From Paraburkholderia caribensis (lineage in GTDB: Bacteria > Pseudomonadota > Gammaproteobacteria > Burkholderiales > Burkholderiaceae), in the NCBI RefSeq assembly GCF_002902945.1, contig NZ_CP026101.1:3534001-3598000 (forward strand): 64,000 nucleotides of DNA. The letters are read 5' to 3'. This document shows positions 34,380-44,171 of this stretch, one piece after another. The translations under genes were made by a program, and so were the position numbers. The notes beneath the pieces are model-generated. The model ran no database searches and was not told the origin of the DNA. It saw nothing but the letters and a program-made list of their open reading frames with translations. The first letter of the stretch is position 1. Every line of letters begins with the position of its first letter.

Positions 34380-35024
34380 ATGGATCACGGAAAGACAGAA
34401 TCAAAAGAAGATAGCTTTCGCGATTTTGGGATGGCCGTCGGTGGTTTCGCACTCGGCTGTGTACTTGCAGCCGCTTTTGCGCACGTGCCCGGAGACTCTC
34501 CCACTTGGGCCTCATGGGCACAAGCATTCGGGACCGTAGCTGCAATTGCAGGCGCATTCGTAGTTGCCGCACACGATACGCGGGCTCAACGGTCGGCGCG
34601 TGATGAGGAAGCGAAACAGGAAGCCGCCACCACGATCCTTAGCTTGCAGGTCTTGGCAAACGAACTTGCGCGCATGTGCACGCTTTCCATGTATCAGAAG
34701 CAAGATAGGAGCGGCCAAATCATCTACGCTGATGCCGCAGGCGAATTTGACGCGATCGCGCGAATATTCCACGACTTTCCAATAGGAACGGTTGCCGCAC
34801 AAGGACAGATGCACGTGCTTCTGCATTTGCGCCGGATCGCTCTCGAAATGAGTAGCATCCTCCGATCGGACCCCGATCTGGGCGGCGAGCAATTCGTTTT
34901 GCGGCACAGGACGCGCAACCTTGAATTGACCAGCGCAGCCCGCCGCCATTCTATTGAGCTAGCTGAAGTCGTGCGACGAATTGCACCCGGCCGTTTCGAT
35001 GAACAAATAGCTACCAGATTGTAG
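34380..35024 (+). CDS. Two-helix membrane protein of unknown function
   Basis: A 214-residue protein with two N-terminal membrane helices (about residues 17-35, GMAVGGFALGCVLAAAFA, and 44-63, WAQAFGTVAAIAGAFVVAA), then a Lys/Glu/Arg-rich cytoplasmic region of about 150 residues that looks helical. It begins 91 bases after the SH3b repeat protein, so the two may be co-transcribed. The ATG has no good ribosome-binding site. The two-TM plus coiled cytoplasmic tail layout occurs in many accessory-region effectors, but no family is recognised. Confidence 0.6.
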   Translation: MDHGKTESKEDSFRDFGMAVGGFALGCVLAAAFAHVPGDSPTWASWAQAFGTVAAIAGAFVVAAHDTRAQRSARDEEAKQEAATTILSLQVLANELARMCTLSMYQKQDRSGQIIYADAAGEFDAIARIFHDFPIGTVAAQGQMHVLLHLRRIALEMSSILRSDPDLGGEQFVLRHRTRNLELTSAARRHSIELAEVVRRIAPGRFDEQIATRL

Positions 35025-35094
35025 AGTTTCCGCTGTATGCGCATACGATGAGGCCGGGCGTCAGCTCTGCCAGACCCCACCGACGTGCAAATGA

Positions 35095-35271
35095 CACATC
35101 TCTTGGGAGCGCGATAGGGGATACGACATTATCGGCGACGTGCATAGGCACGCCGAGAAGTTGCGAGCGCTCCTGTATCGCCTGGCTTATTCGGAGCGAA
35201 ACGGGGCAATCTGTCGTGAAGAGCGCATCGCAATTTTTGTCGGCGACTTGATCGATCGTGGCCCGCGTTTA
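35095..35271 (+). pseudogene. Fragment of a metallophosphoesterase
   Basis: The frame reads GYDIIGDVHRHAEKLRALLY followed by RIAIFVGDLIDRGPR, the first two metal-binding motifs (GDxH and GDxxDRG) of calcineurin-like phosphoesterases related to diadenosine tetraphosphatase. There is no start codon between an upstream in-frame stop and the first motif. After the second motif the similarity ends and the remaining metal-binding motifs (GNH and later His) are absent. It is a remnant truncated at both ends. Confidence 0.7.
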
Positions 35272-35338
35272 TCTCGGCATCATGATGCATGGTATGGGTC
35301 AAGATCGACCCACCTTCTGCCCAAACGGATCACACCAA

Positions 35339-35836
35339 TCAAACGTCTTCGAAGTTTTGCACTGCAATGACCGGCGTGCCGCCGCGCACCTTTGCTAGAT
35401 CAGCTTTAGCATTTGCGAGACGGGCTTCCTCGGCTAGCTCCTTTCGCACGATAGATTTGCCGATCGGTGCGACGGCCAGCCCTGCCAGTTTGAAATGCTG
35501 CAACCCGAAAGGAATCCCCAAGATGGTGATGCAGCAGGCGATGCCAGCAACCGTGTGAGCGAGCGCGATCCAGATTCCGATAACGAACAGCCAAACGATA
35601 TTACCAAGCGTGCCAAAAACGGAAGTGCCAATGTCTCGCTTCAACGTCAGCTCTCGGCGATTGATCGCTTCCTTCCCGAAGGGAGCAGCCGCAAGTTCCG
35701 AAATGTTGTAGCAGGCTCGACCCCATGGAATTCCGACGATCGAGATAAACGCGAATAGCGAACCGATCAGCCAGATCAGCCATGCCCAAAATCCGCCCAA
35801 AAAAAGAAACCAAATGATGTTTCCAAGAGTTCGCAT
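35339..35836 (-). CDS. yccF: YccF domain-containing inner membrane protein
   Basis: A 165-residue membrane protein with four hydrophobic helices arranged as two YccF units: NIIWFLFLGGFWAWLIWL, then GIPWGRACYNISELAAAPFG, and again NIVWLFVIGIW, then GIPFGLQHFKLAGLAVAPIG. The repeated IPxG and APxG motifs are the family signature. A hydrophilic tail follows from about residue 135. AGGAG lies 7-8 bases before the ATG. Its function is unknown; homologues are mostly chromosomal. It precedes, on the opposite strand, the phosphoesterase remnant. Confidence 0.92.
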   Translation of the reverse strand: MRTLGNIIWFLFLGGFWAWLIWLIGSLFAFISIVGIPWGRACYNISELAAAPFGKEAINRRELTLKRDIGTSVFGTLGNIVWLFVIGIWIALAHTVAGIACCITILGIPFGLQHFKLAGLAVAPIGKSIVRKELAEEARLANAKADLAKVRGGTPVIAVQNFEDV

Positions 35837-35862
35837 ACGTTCGCTCCTGACGATTCAATAGA

Positions 35863-36498
35863 TTATTGCCACGAGCCGATGTCGGCATCGTTGCCCTCGC
35901 CGCCCGGTTTCCCGTCCGCGCCGTAACTAAAGATGTCGATTTCACCGTGGACACCTGGATTCAAATACTGATACGGGTTGCCCCACGGATCGTTTGGTAG
36001 GCCGGTGAGGTAACCACCGTCCTTCCAGTTGCTCGGAGCCGGTGCCGAAGTTGGCAGGTCGATAAGTGCTCGCAACCCTTGCTCTTGAGTCGGATACTGA
36101 CCATTGTCGAGACGATACAGCTTGATTGCTTGCATCATGGTGCTGATATCCTGCTTCGCGGCAACGCGGCGTGCTTCATCTTGGCGTATTGCATCGGGAC
36201 TATTGGCGAGTGCGGCAATTCCGGCCACCATCGCCATAGCTGCCTTTGCTTGCTCTTCCGCCTTCTTCTTTGCCTCTTCCGCGTCTGCCTTCACTTGTGA
36301 GGCGTTCGCATTGATGCAGTTTGGATCAGTACTCAGTTGTCCAGGATTCGAATTGCATTCCCCAACGACCCGTTTTCTCAGGTCAGGCTGCTGATCAAAT
36401 TCTTCTACTTTGACCACTCGATCCAGCCCGGACACACGAGTTGGATTACAGGCCGCGAGCGCGATCGGAAGTAAAGCAACAAGACAGATTTTTTTCAT
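35863..36498 (-). CDS. Lipoprotein fusing an EexN-like domain to a GspG-like pseudopilin domain
   Basis: A 211-residue lipoprotein. The signal ends in LAAC with the lipid-modified Cys17. Residues 30-66 read EFDQQPDLRKRVVGECNSN and later DPNCINA, matching the two-Cys pattern of EexN/TrbK-type entry-exclusion lipoproteins. An Ala/Lys/Glu-rich segment (about 66-105) follows. Residues 110-211 are a complete GspG C-terminal domain: RLDNGQYPTQEQGLRAL, DPWGNPYQYL and the Ca2+ site GADGKPGGEG ending ADIGSW. The prepilin leader and hydrophobic N-helix of GspG are missing. The chain therefore joins two exported modules by a lipid anchor. No type II secretion genes are nearby. The ATG at 36498 was preferred to an upstream TTG. 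Confidence 0.83.
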   Translation of the reverse strand: MKKICLVALLPIALAACNPTRVSGLDRVVKVEEFDQQPDLRKRVVGECNSNPGQLSTDPNCINANASQVKADAEEAKKKAEEQAKAAMAMVAGIAALANSPDAIRQDEARRVAAKQDISTMMQAIKLYRLDNGQYPTQEQGLRALIDLPTSAPAPSNWKDGGYLTGLPNDPWGNPYQYLNPGVHGEIDIFSYGADGKPGGEGNDADIGSWQ

Positions 36499-36684
36499 TT
36501 CCAGTGTGGACACCAACGGTTGTTTTTCCGATTAACGGCAACCAATGCCACTCCTTGATGCTTAAATGCGTTTCGAATGCATGTCTTTCACTTGGAATTT
36601 CGCCGTGAACGCCAAGAAATCTAGCAATGACGGTGTACAGCGCTGCGCGCTCGTCGGTCTAAGTCGATCATTACCGTCTACGGC

Positions 36685-37077
36685 CTATCGAATGGCTGAA
36701 TATGCGGTTGAGCATTGGTCGCTGATTCCCCCACCGAATCCAAGCACCGTCACGATGTCAGCAACCTGCTTTCGAAGAACTTCATTGCCGGGAGCGGTAG
36801 CGCATCGTTGAGCTACGGCCGTTGCGCCTTGCTCTTCGATAGCTTTCTCCAGCGCTGAATTGATTCGCGTAACAGCGGTTTTGTAATTTGCGCGTACTTC
36901 GTCGGCCTGCGCCGGTTGTTTCAATTCGGCCAGCCTAACCAAGTCTGCGCCGCAGATTTTTATGGTGGTCACGTATTGCTGGCATGCGGGCGGGAAGGAT
37001 TGCGCCGTCGCGTTCTGGGTCGCGACTAGCAATCCAAGTGTGGCTCCGATCGAGAGCCAGTTCATAGCGAGTTTCAC
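36685..37077 (-). CDS. Secreted hypothetical protein
   Basis: A 130-residue protein with a Sec signal peptide (KLAMNWLSIGATLGLLVA, cleavage after ATAQ near residue 26). The mature part has four cysteines (PPACQQ, IKICGA, AQRCAT, SDQCST), compatible with two disulphides, and is helical. The GTG at 37077 has AAGGGA 7 bases upstream and gives a positively charged signal; the ATG at 37065 is also possible. It stands 186 bases upstream of the EexN-GspG lipoprotein on the same strand, so the two could form an exported set. The function is unknown. Confidence 0.7.
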   Translation of the reverse strand: MKLAMNWLSIGATLGLLVATQNATAQSFPPACQQYVTTIKICGADLVRLAELKQPAQADEVRANYKTAVTRINSALEKAIEEQGATAVAQRCATAPGNEVLRKQVADIVTVLGFGGGISDQCSTAYSAIR

Positions 37078-37210
37078 GGCAAATCCCTTTAACGATTCAT
37101 AAAGTGCGATCGCGCGCAGACGTGCATCAATCACATGATCGAGCGGAACATCGTGAGCGCTCGCGCGTGAAGCTGCTGACGTTCGCTCCTGTATATCGGC
37201 AGATGAACAA

Positions 37211-37246
37211 CAACATTTAGTGTTGCTGTCAACATTTTACGGTGTT
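37211..37246. promoter_or_regulatory. Operator-like repeats between divergent genes
   Basis: CAACATTTAGTGTTG (37211-37225) is an inverted repeat with 5-bp arms, followed six bases on by AACATTTTACGGTGTT (37231-37246), a related but looser copy. Both lie between the secreted-protein gene and the XRE regulator gene, where such a repressor would be expected to bind. Confidence 0.5.
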
Positions 37247-37314
37247 ATGCGAATTTCCATAGCTGGTCAATATCCACCCGTGCATTTTTGTTGAGTTCTA
37301 CACGGAGCGTGGGG

Positions 37315-37686
37315 ATGACGGAAGCCGCGAATCAAGAGAGAATTTTTGCGAAACGGATCGGTCACGCGCTCGCTCAAGCGCGGAGCGATAGCGGGATGAC
37401 GCAAGAACAGGCGGCGGAATCGCTTGGCGTGAATACAGAAACAGTTAGCCGATTCGAACGAGGTCACACGCTGCCGCCGCTCGGTCGGTTGTTCGAGCTG
37501 GCAAACCTCTACAACGTGGCACCTGAAGCGCTGATTGCTGGGGGTGCTGAGCGCTCGCTACATCCTGCGACAGACATTGCAGCCATGATGAGCGAGCTGT
37601 CCGATAGCGATCGTGAATTCGTACGTGAATGGGTTGCCGCGATGTGCAGACGCCTCGCACATCAAGCGGCACCAAGTCGTGGTTAG
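37315..37686 (+). CDS. XRE-family transcriptional regulator
   Basis: A 123-residue protein. Residues 12-68 form a Cro/C1-type helix-turn-helix (ALAQARSDSGMTQEQAAESL, then VNTETVSRFERGHTLPP), followed by a short helical tail (LSDSDREFVREWVAAM). The ATG at 37315 is preferred because GGAG lies 7 bases before it; an in-frame TTG further up has none. It probably controls the element's replication or excision genes, and the operator-like repeats upstream are candidate targets. It ends overlapping the convergent replication gene by 4 bases. Confidence 0.87.
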   Translation: MTEAANQERIFAKRIGHALAQARSDSGMTQEQAAESLGVNTETVSRFERGHTLPPLGRLFELANLYNVAPEALIAGGAERSLHPATDIAAMMSELSDSDREFVREWVAAMCRRLAHQAAPSRG

Positions 37687-38816
37687 GAGCAGTCCACGAT
37701 TCGCGGGCTATGATTCCCCGGATCCCCACGGTTACGCGACTTTGCACGCGGTGCCATCCCCGCGTCGGCAAGCCACTTCGGCGCGTGTGCGATGACTCCC
37801 GGCTTTGACAAGATGTCGGTCAACATCAGTTGTGCCTTCGGTTGATTCGGTACATTCAGGTTAAAGCCACGCTTTCGAAAGTATGCGAGGTGCCTTTCGC
37901 GCGTGCGTTTGCAGTAGATCGCCGAAAGGTCCGTGCCTAATTTGTGATGCGCAAACGCCGCGCGCATCCTCATATCCATGCCCTTGAAGTCTTCCGGCTT
38001 TAGTTGCCCGAACGTAATATCAGCAAGGGGCAAGCGCGCGAAGTATTTGCGGAACACTTCGCGAGCAGTGGACGCCGACCACGCCCAAACCTGGTCCAGA
38101 TTCAAACGACGAAGTTCCGACCCCATCAAACGAAGCTCAACGCGCAGAAGCGGCTCACATTCCTGCGCCAGTTTCATCAAAGATTTATCGCTACCTTGAT
38201 CCTTCTTTTTCAGCGAAGAGCGCATCTGCGCACCCTTCGCATATGCTGAAATTTTGTAACTTTTGCCGCTGCGCGGCGCTAGCGACACGTATGTTCGATA
38301 CAAATGACACTCAACACGACGCGCTGCTAACAAGAACCTCAGCTGGCTCAGCACTCGAATAACCTGCGCTTCACTTTCAAGCTTGAAATTTACAGCCAGG
38401 TCGACGCGATGCAGTCGGATTTGCCCGGCCTTCCATGCGTCGAGATTCTCAGGTGTTGCGCGCAGGTCGTGGAATTTACCAATACGCCTCAGTGCCCAAA
38501 GACAGGCGTTCCGCAAATTCGGCGACGAGTAAACGTTTTGACCATATCGATTACCGTAGGGTGACCCTTCGACTGTCAATTCCCCGTTTGATTCGTTCCC
38601 TTTTCCGGCATGTCGCATCTGGAGTTTATGACGCCCATTCATCCCGGCAAGGGGCTTGCGATTTGTCTTAATTGTGAATATTTCACCGTCATCGTTTGTG
38701 ATTATCGATTTTGTCACATCTTTGAATGGGACACCGACATTATCGACAGAGAATTTGACAGTGTCAATGTTCACTCGAAATTTATCCGGCAGTATTGCCG
38801 GTTTTGATTTATCCAT
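37683..38816 (-). CDS. Phage/plasmid replication initiation protein, gene II/X type
   Basis: A 377-residue protein resembling the gene II/X family of filamentous phages, which nick the origin to start rolling-circle replication. Features are an N-terminal domain (RVNIDTVKFSVDNVGVPF), a central stretch with RLHRVDLAVNF as the likely metal/active-site strand, a YRTYVSLAPRSGKSYKISAY segment and a Lys-rich C-terminal part. Catalytic tyrosines cannot be fixed by eye. The ATG at 38816 has GATAGG upstream. It shows that the element, or its ancestor, can replicate as a circle. No coat or assembly genes accompany it. Confidence 0.78.
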   Translation of the reverse strand: MDKSKPAILPDKFRVNIDTVKFSVDNVGVPFKDVTKSIITNDDGEIFTIKTNRKPLAGMNGRHKLQMRHAGKGNESNGELTVEGSPYGNRYGQNVYSSPNLRNACLWALRRIGKFHDLRATPENLDAWKAGQIRLHRVDLAVNFKLESEAQVIRVLSQLRFLLAARRVECHLYRTYVSLAPRSGKSYKISAYAKGAQMRSSLKKKDQGSDKSLMKLAQECEPLLRVELRLMGSELRRLNLDQVWAWSASTAREVFRKYFARLPLADITFGQLKPEDFKGMDMRMRAAFAHHKLGTDLSAIYCKRTRERHLAYFRKRGFNLNVPNQPKAQLMLTDILSKPGVIAHAPKWLADAGMAPRAKSRNRGDPGNHSPRIVDCS

Positions 38817-38903
38817 CACCTATCCCGCGATGAGTTCTGACATCAAATGTAGAGAAAGCCCGTATTACAGAAAACAGGCCATCTATCGGTAACGAGTTTA
38901 GCT

Positions 38904-39212
38904 TTAGGCGATATTCGAATCGGCTTTGTTATCTTGCGCAGCGCGACCCTCGATTCGACGTTGCATCCACATATCGATTTCGCCGGAAAACCAACCGACG
39001 GCGCGCTTCGACAATTTGACGGACTGCGGGAACGTGCCCTTTTTCATTTCGGCGTAGATCGAAGAACGCGGCAGGCCGGTGATTTGCTCGACGGCGGGGC
39101 GGCGCAAGATGCGTTGGCTGAAATGCGATGCGTTGCCGGTTTCGGTCGGCGAGGCGAGAGAAGTCATGTTGTATCGTCCAGGAAGCGCCGCTGGCTGCGG
39201 CATGAACGACAT
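38904..39212 (-). CDS. AlpA-like helix-turn-helix regulator
   Basis: A 102-residue protein. The centre (RILRRPAVEQITGLPRSSIY, then GTFPQSVKLSKRAVGW) is the AlpA/MerR-like winged fold of excision regulators, which in P4-like and satellite elements activate int or act as excisionase. GGAG lies 10 bases before the ATG at 39212; the ATG at 39167 is an alternative. It is transcribed with the replication gene downstream, a common order in satellites. Confidence 0.85.
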   Translation of the reverse strand: MSFMPQPAALPGRYNMTSLASPTETGNASHFSQRILRRPAVEQITGLPRSSIYAEMKKGTFPQSVKLSKRAVGWFSGEIDMWMQRRIEGRAAQDNKADSNIA

Positions 39213-39325
39213 AGTGATCTATCTCCGACTTGATGTCTCGGGACAGAAATTCGGTGCGAAAAAAGTCCATCCACCGGAAGTTTTTTTGCTGTATTTTTCT
39301 TCCGGTGGACGTCACCACCCGCTGC

Positions 39326-40045
39326 TTAATCTTTGCGTGAACGACGTGGTAAGGATTTCCTACTGGCACTAGACGCGAACAACCTCACATATCCAAAGTC
39401 GATGAGTCTCAATCCTGCCGCGTGTTTTTTTCGTGCTACTTCGATAAAATCACTCGCAGAATTTTTATTAGATTTCGGTTGCATGATCGCGGCGACTTCT
39501 TTCCAAGTTCTGCCGCTTCGACGTAAATCCAGAATTCGCAATTGATCAATATGCGATTCACGCTTCGTCGTAACGGAGGATGGTTTCTCTTCGATACCAG
39601 TGCGCCTTTTCAACTGCTCGCTTCGTTTTTGCAGAGTTCTTTTGGCATTTTCTAGCTGAATTTCGATGGCATCCTTCGCGTATAGAGAGAATCGCAGATC
39701 GAATGCGATCGCAACTTCATAATCTCTCAACTTTATATGTTTAGCTTTCGGTTCAAAAGTACGCTGCGCTAGAAATGCGATGGCATCATCGACTGTGATT
39801 GTCGCGTCACAATCGCGAAAATCCCGAAGCATAAATTTTTCCGCGATCTGCTGCTCTTTTGATACGCGTTCGTCACCCTGAAGTTTTTGAGCCTCGCTAC
39901 AACCTGCACGAAATTCCTCATTTCGGCGTAAATATTCCCACCCGAGTCGGCGGTAGTCCCATGCTTCCCAGTCGACATACGCGTTGATGTCGCTACCATC
40001 GGGCAACGGGTTCTTGAGCTCTTCTGGTTGAGTTTTCGGGTTCAC
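39326..40045 (-). CDS. Element-borne protein with a DUF6499-like N-terminus
   Basis: About 239 residues if it starts at the GTG at 40045. The N-terminal part (INAYVDWEAWDYRRLGWEYL, then RRNEEFRAGC) resembles the short domain found at the start of regulators on plasmids and integrated elements (DUF6499-like). A basic coiled region and a C-terminal helix-turn-helix-like segment (RSGRTWKEVAAIM) follow. The real start is unclear: no ATG or strong ribosome-binding site is present, and the open frame extends upstream to about 40240. It is the gene nearest attR and probably a regulator. Confidence 0.5.
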   Translation of the reverse strand: MNPKTQPEELKNPLPDGSDINAYVDWEAWDYRRLGWEYLRRNEEFRAGCSEAQKLQGDERVSKEQQIAEKFMLRDFRDCDATITVDDAIAFLAQRTFEPKAKHIKLRDYEVAIAFDLRFSLYAKDAIEIQLENAKRTLQKRSEQLKRRTGIEEKPSSVTTKRESHIDQLRILDLRRSGRTWKEVAAIMQPKSNKNSASDFIEVARKKHAAGLRLIDFGYVRLFASSASRKSLPRRSRKD

Positions 40046-40290
40046 GTCTAGAAATGGTTCCAAACGCGGGTCGGCGGGTTCAAGTCCGATCGCGCAACCC
40101 ACACGATATCGAAAACAGCGTGGAGGCAATCGGCTTTGCTTGCCCACGCTGCGGCCAAGCGCATGCAGGGGCGAGTTTACTTGACTTGTTGTCGACGTAG
40201 CCTGAAGGTTGAATTTCCGTATCGTTTTCGTACGGATCAAACCCTTTACCGAATATTAAAAGACAAGTGCTTGATTTTTTGCCGCTTTCT

Positions 40291-40338
40291 TGGCGCGCCC
40301 GGCTGGGATCGAACCAGCAACCCCTGCCTTCGGAGGGC
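40291..40338. repeat. Right attachment repeat (attR)
   Basis: The 48-bp sequence shared with 29407-29454. Here it lies inside the complete tRNA-Arg gene, so integration left the tRNA intact at this end. Confidence 0.93.
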
Positions 40339-40366
40339 AGTACTCTATCCATTGAGCTACGGGCGC
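40291..40366 (-). tRNA. tRNA-Arg (anticodon CCG)
   Basis: A 76-nucleotide cloverleaf with encoded CCA. The acceptor arms GCGCCCG and CGGGCGC pair; the anticodon stem CTGCC/GGCAG encloses the loop CTCCGAA, so the anticodon is CCG and reads CGG arginine codons. The T arm holds GGTTCGATCC. Its 3' half is the integration target of the adjacent element. Confidence 0.97.
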
Positions 40367-40594
40367 ATTCGGCAAAAAGCGCTGCAAAATCACGCAGTTG
40401 ATGCGAGTTATGGCGCTAAAGCGAGACCGAGAGCATACCCGGTTTCGGACGGCCCGTCCACCGGAGCGGGCTGCGCAGGGCCTAAAGCGCAGCCGAACGG
40501 CTCATGACAGCCCGCCGCCCCCAGCCAGCCACGCATTAAACGCCGCCCAATCGCCCAAAGTGTTCGCGTAAACGCCTACTGAAGACCTCCCGGG

Positions 40595-40636
40595 CCCGCT
40601 CGCCGACGCCGAAACCTTCCGTCTATAATCGTCCGT
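40595..40636 (+). promoter_or_regulatory. Probable promoter of the cytochrome c gene
   Basis: TATAAT at 40624-40629 is a perfect -10 box about 78 bases before the ATG, but the -35 region is GC-rich and matches poorly. The remaining 230 bases towards the tRNA show no gene. Confidence 0.4.
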
Positions 40637-40706
40637 GGCTGATCAAGAACAAAGTTGTTGCCGTCGCGCTGTACCGCTCACAATACCCACGGGAGACGAG
40701 ACAAGC

Positions 40707-41645
40707 ATGAGCGAAGCACCACACGGAGCCCCGATCAAAACCCCCGGACAGCTGATCGCCGCAGTCATCGCTGGTTTTGCTGTCCCCATCGTCATCATCG
40801 TCCTGCTCGCTTATTACGTCGACAACTCGACCCGCACGGGCGCGGGCACCGACGGTCTGTCCGACGCCGCAGTCGACGCGCGCACCGCGCCCCTCGCCAA
40901 AGTCGACATCCGCGACGCCAACGCGCCACGCGTCTACAAGACGGGCGAGGAAGTCTACAAAGCCGTGTGTTCCGCGTGTCACGCGGCGGGCGCGGCGGGC
41001 GCGCCGAAATTCACCAACACGGCCGACTGGGCGCCGCGCATCGCCGAAGGTTTCGACACGCTCTGGCACAACGCGCTAGTGGGCAAGGGCGCGATGCCCG
41101 CGCGCGGCGGCACGAGCCCTGACGACTACAGCGACTACGAAATCGGCCTCGCCGTCGCGTACATGGCGAACAACGCGGGCGCGAAGTTCGCAGATCCGCC
41201 GAAGCCTGTGCCGGGCCAGCCAGCCGCAGGTCCGGCGGGCGCTTCGGGCGCAGCAGCGGCTTCCGGCGCCGAAGCGGCATCAGGCGCAGCCGCAGCAGGC
41301 GCGTCCGATGCAGCAGGCACGCAGGCCGCCGCCGCGATGGCCGCCATGGCCAATGTTCCGCAGAACGCGGCGCCCGCATCGGGCGCGACGCAGAGCGCGG
41401 ACGCATCGCAGGCGGGCAAGGCGCTGTATCAGCAGGTTTGCCAGGCCTGTCACGCGGCGGGCGTGCTGAACGCGCCGAAGTTCGGCGACAAGGAAGCCTG
41501 GGCGCCGCGCCTGAAGGAGCCGATGGAAACCGTCTACAACTACGCGCTGCACGGCAAGGGCGCGATGCCCCCGAAAGGCGGATCGAGCGCGTCGGACGCC
41601 GACGTGAAGGCCGCCGTCGATTACATGGTCAACGCGTCGAAATAA
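40707..41645 (+). CDS. Membrane-anchored di-haem cytochrome c (c5-like)
   Basis: A 312-residue electron carrier. An N-terminal membrane anchor (about residues 15-38) is followed by two c-type haem domains: CSACH (Cys88, Cys91, His92) with axial Met120 in KGAMPARGG, and CQACH (Cys245, Cys248, His249) with Met287 in KGAMPPKGG. A Gly/Ala/Pro/Ser-rich linker (about 165-235) joins them. The two domains are alike, so the gene arose by internal duplication. It would act on the periplasmic side of the inner membrane, feeding or draining a terminal oxidase. GGGAG precedes the ATG. Confidence 0.93.
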   Translation: MSEAPHGAPIKTPGQLIAAVIAGFAVPIVIIVLLAYYVDNSTRTGAGTDGLSDAAVDARTAPLAKVDIRDANAPRVYKTGEEVYKAVCSACHAAGAAGAPKFTNTADWAPRIAEGFDTLWHNALVGKGAMPARGGTSPDDYSDYEIGLAVAYMANNAGAKFADPPKPVPGQPAAGPAGASGAAAASGAEAASGAAAAGASDAAGTQAAAAMAAMANVPQNAAPASGATQSADASQAGKALYQQVCQACHAAGVLNAPKFGDKEAWAPRLKEPMETVYNYALHGKGAMPPKGGSSASDADVKAAVDYMVNASK

Positions 41646-41676
41646 GCAGCGCGCATCCATCGGTCAACGCGCAAAC

Positions 41677-41708
41677 AAAAAATCCCCGCCTTGAGCGGGG
41701 ATTTTTTA
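41677..41708. terminator. Bidirectional intrinsic terminator
   Basis: A 9-bp stem (41681-41689 with 41695-41703) with a CTTGA loop, A-rich before and T-rich after, so it can stop the cytochrome gene on the plus strand and rep on the minus strand. Confidence 0.93.
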
Positions 41709-41746
41709 TGCCATCAGCATGGATACGCGGCGCGCGTTCGCGCCCG

Positions 41747-43834
<2,088 letters not shown>

Positions 43835-44171
43835 CGTGTGTGGATGAGTAAGGGATTGAGGGCGCTTCGTTACGAACGGCCCGAGAACATCCAGCGCGAC
43901 GGCGCTTGCGACGCGTCGGATCAGGTGGCCGCGCGGCGCGCCGCCAACCCGCCGCCGATGCGCCACGCAATTGATTCCATGCGCTTTTTGCCGTTCGCGT
44001 GAGAACCGCGATGTTAACACGAATGCCCTTTCCGATGCCTCGGCTTATGCCTTTCGGACGGCATCCTCCCGGCGCGCGCCGCCCGATGCGCCACGATGCG
44101 CTGCGCAGCTATGCCAAAATTGCGGCGTTGTGCGCCGCCCCCGCGGCGCGCCGGTTTTGCAGGGAACACGC
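43835..44171. other. Divergent intergenic region between rep and the oxidoreductase
   Basis: About 340 bases that should carry promoters in both directions. Open frames crossing it are upstream extensions of the flanking genes and have no features of their own. No clear promoter, repeat or RNA gene was recognised. Confidence 0.4.

Larger units (their letters stand above)
29407..40338. mobile_element. Integrated genetic element in tRNA-Arg(CCG)
   Basis: A roughly 10.9 kb element bounded by a 48-bp direct repeat copying the 3' half of the tRNA-Arg gene. It carries a tyrosine integrase just inside the left end, a serine recombinase, a gene II/X-type replication protein, XRE and AlpA-type regulators, and cargo of mostly unknown function. 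Base composition drops sharply against the flanks. There are no T4SS, relaxase, capsid or Zot-like genes, so it is not a self-transferring ICE or complete phage; a phage satellite or mobilisable island is more likely. The integrase lies at the end away from the intact tRNA, which is less usual. Confidence 0.88.
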
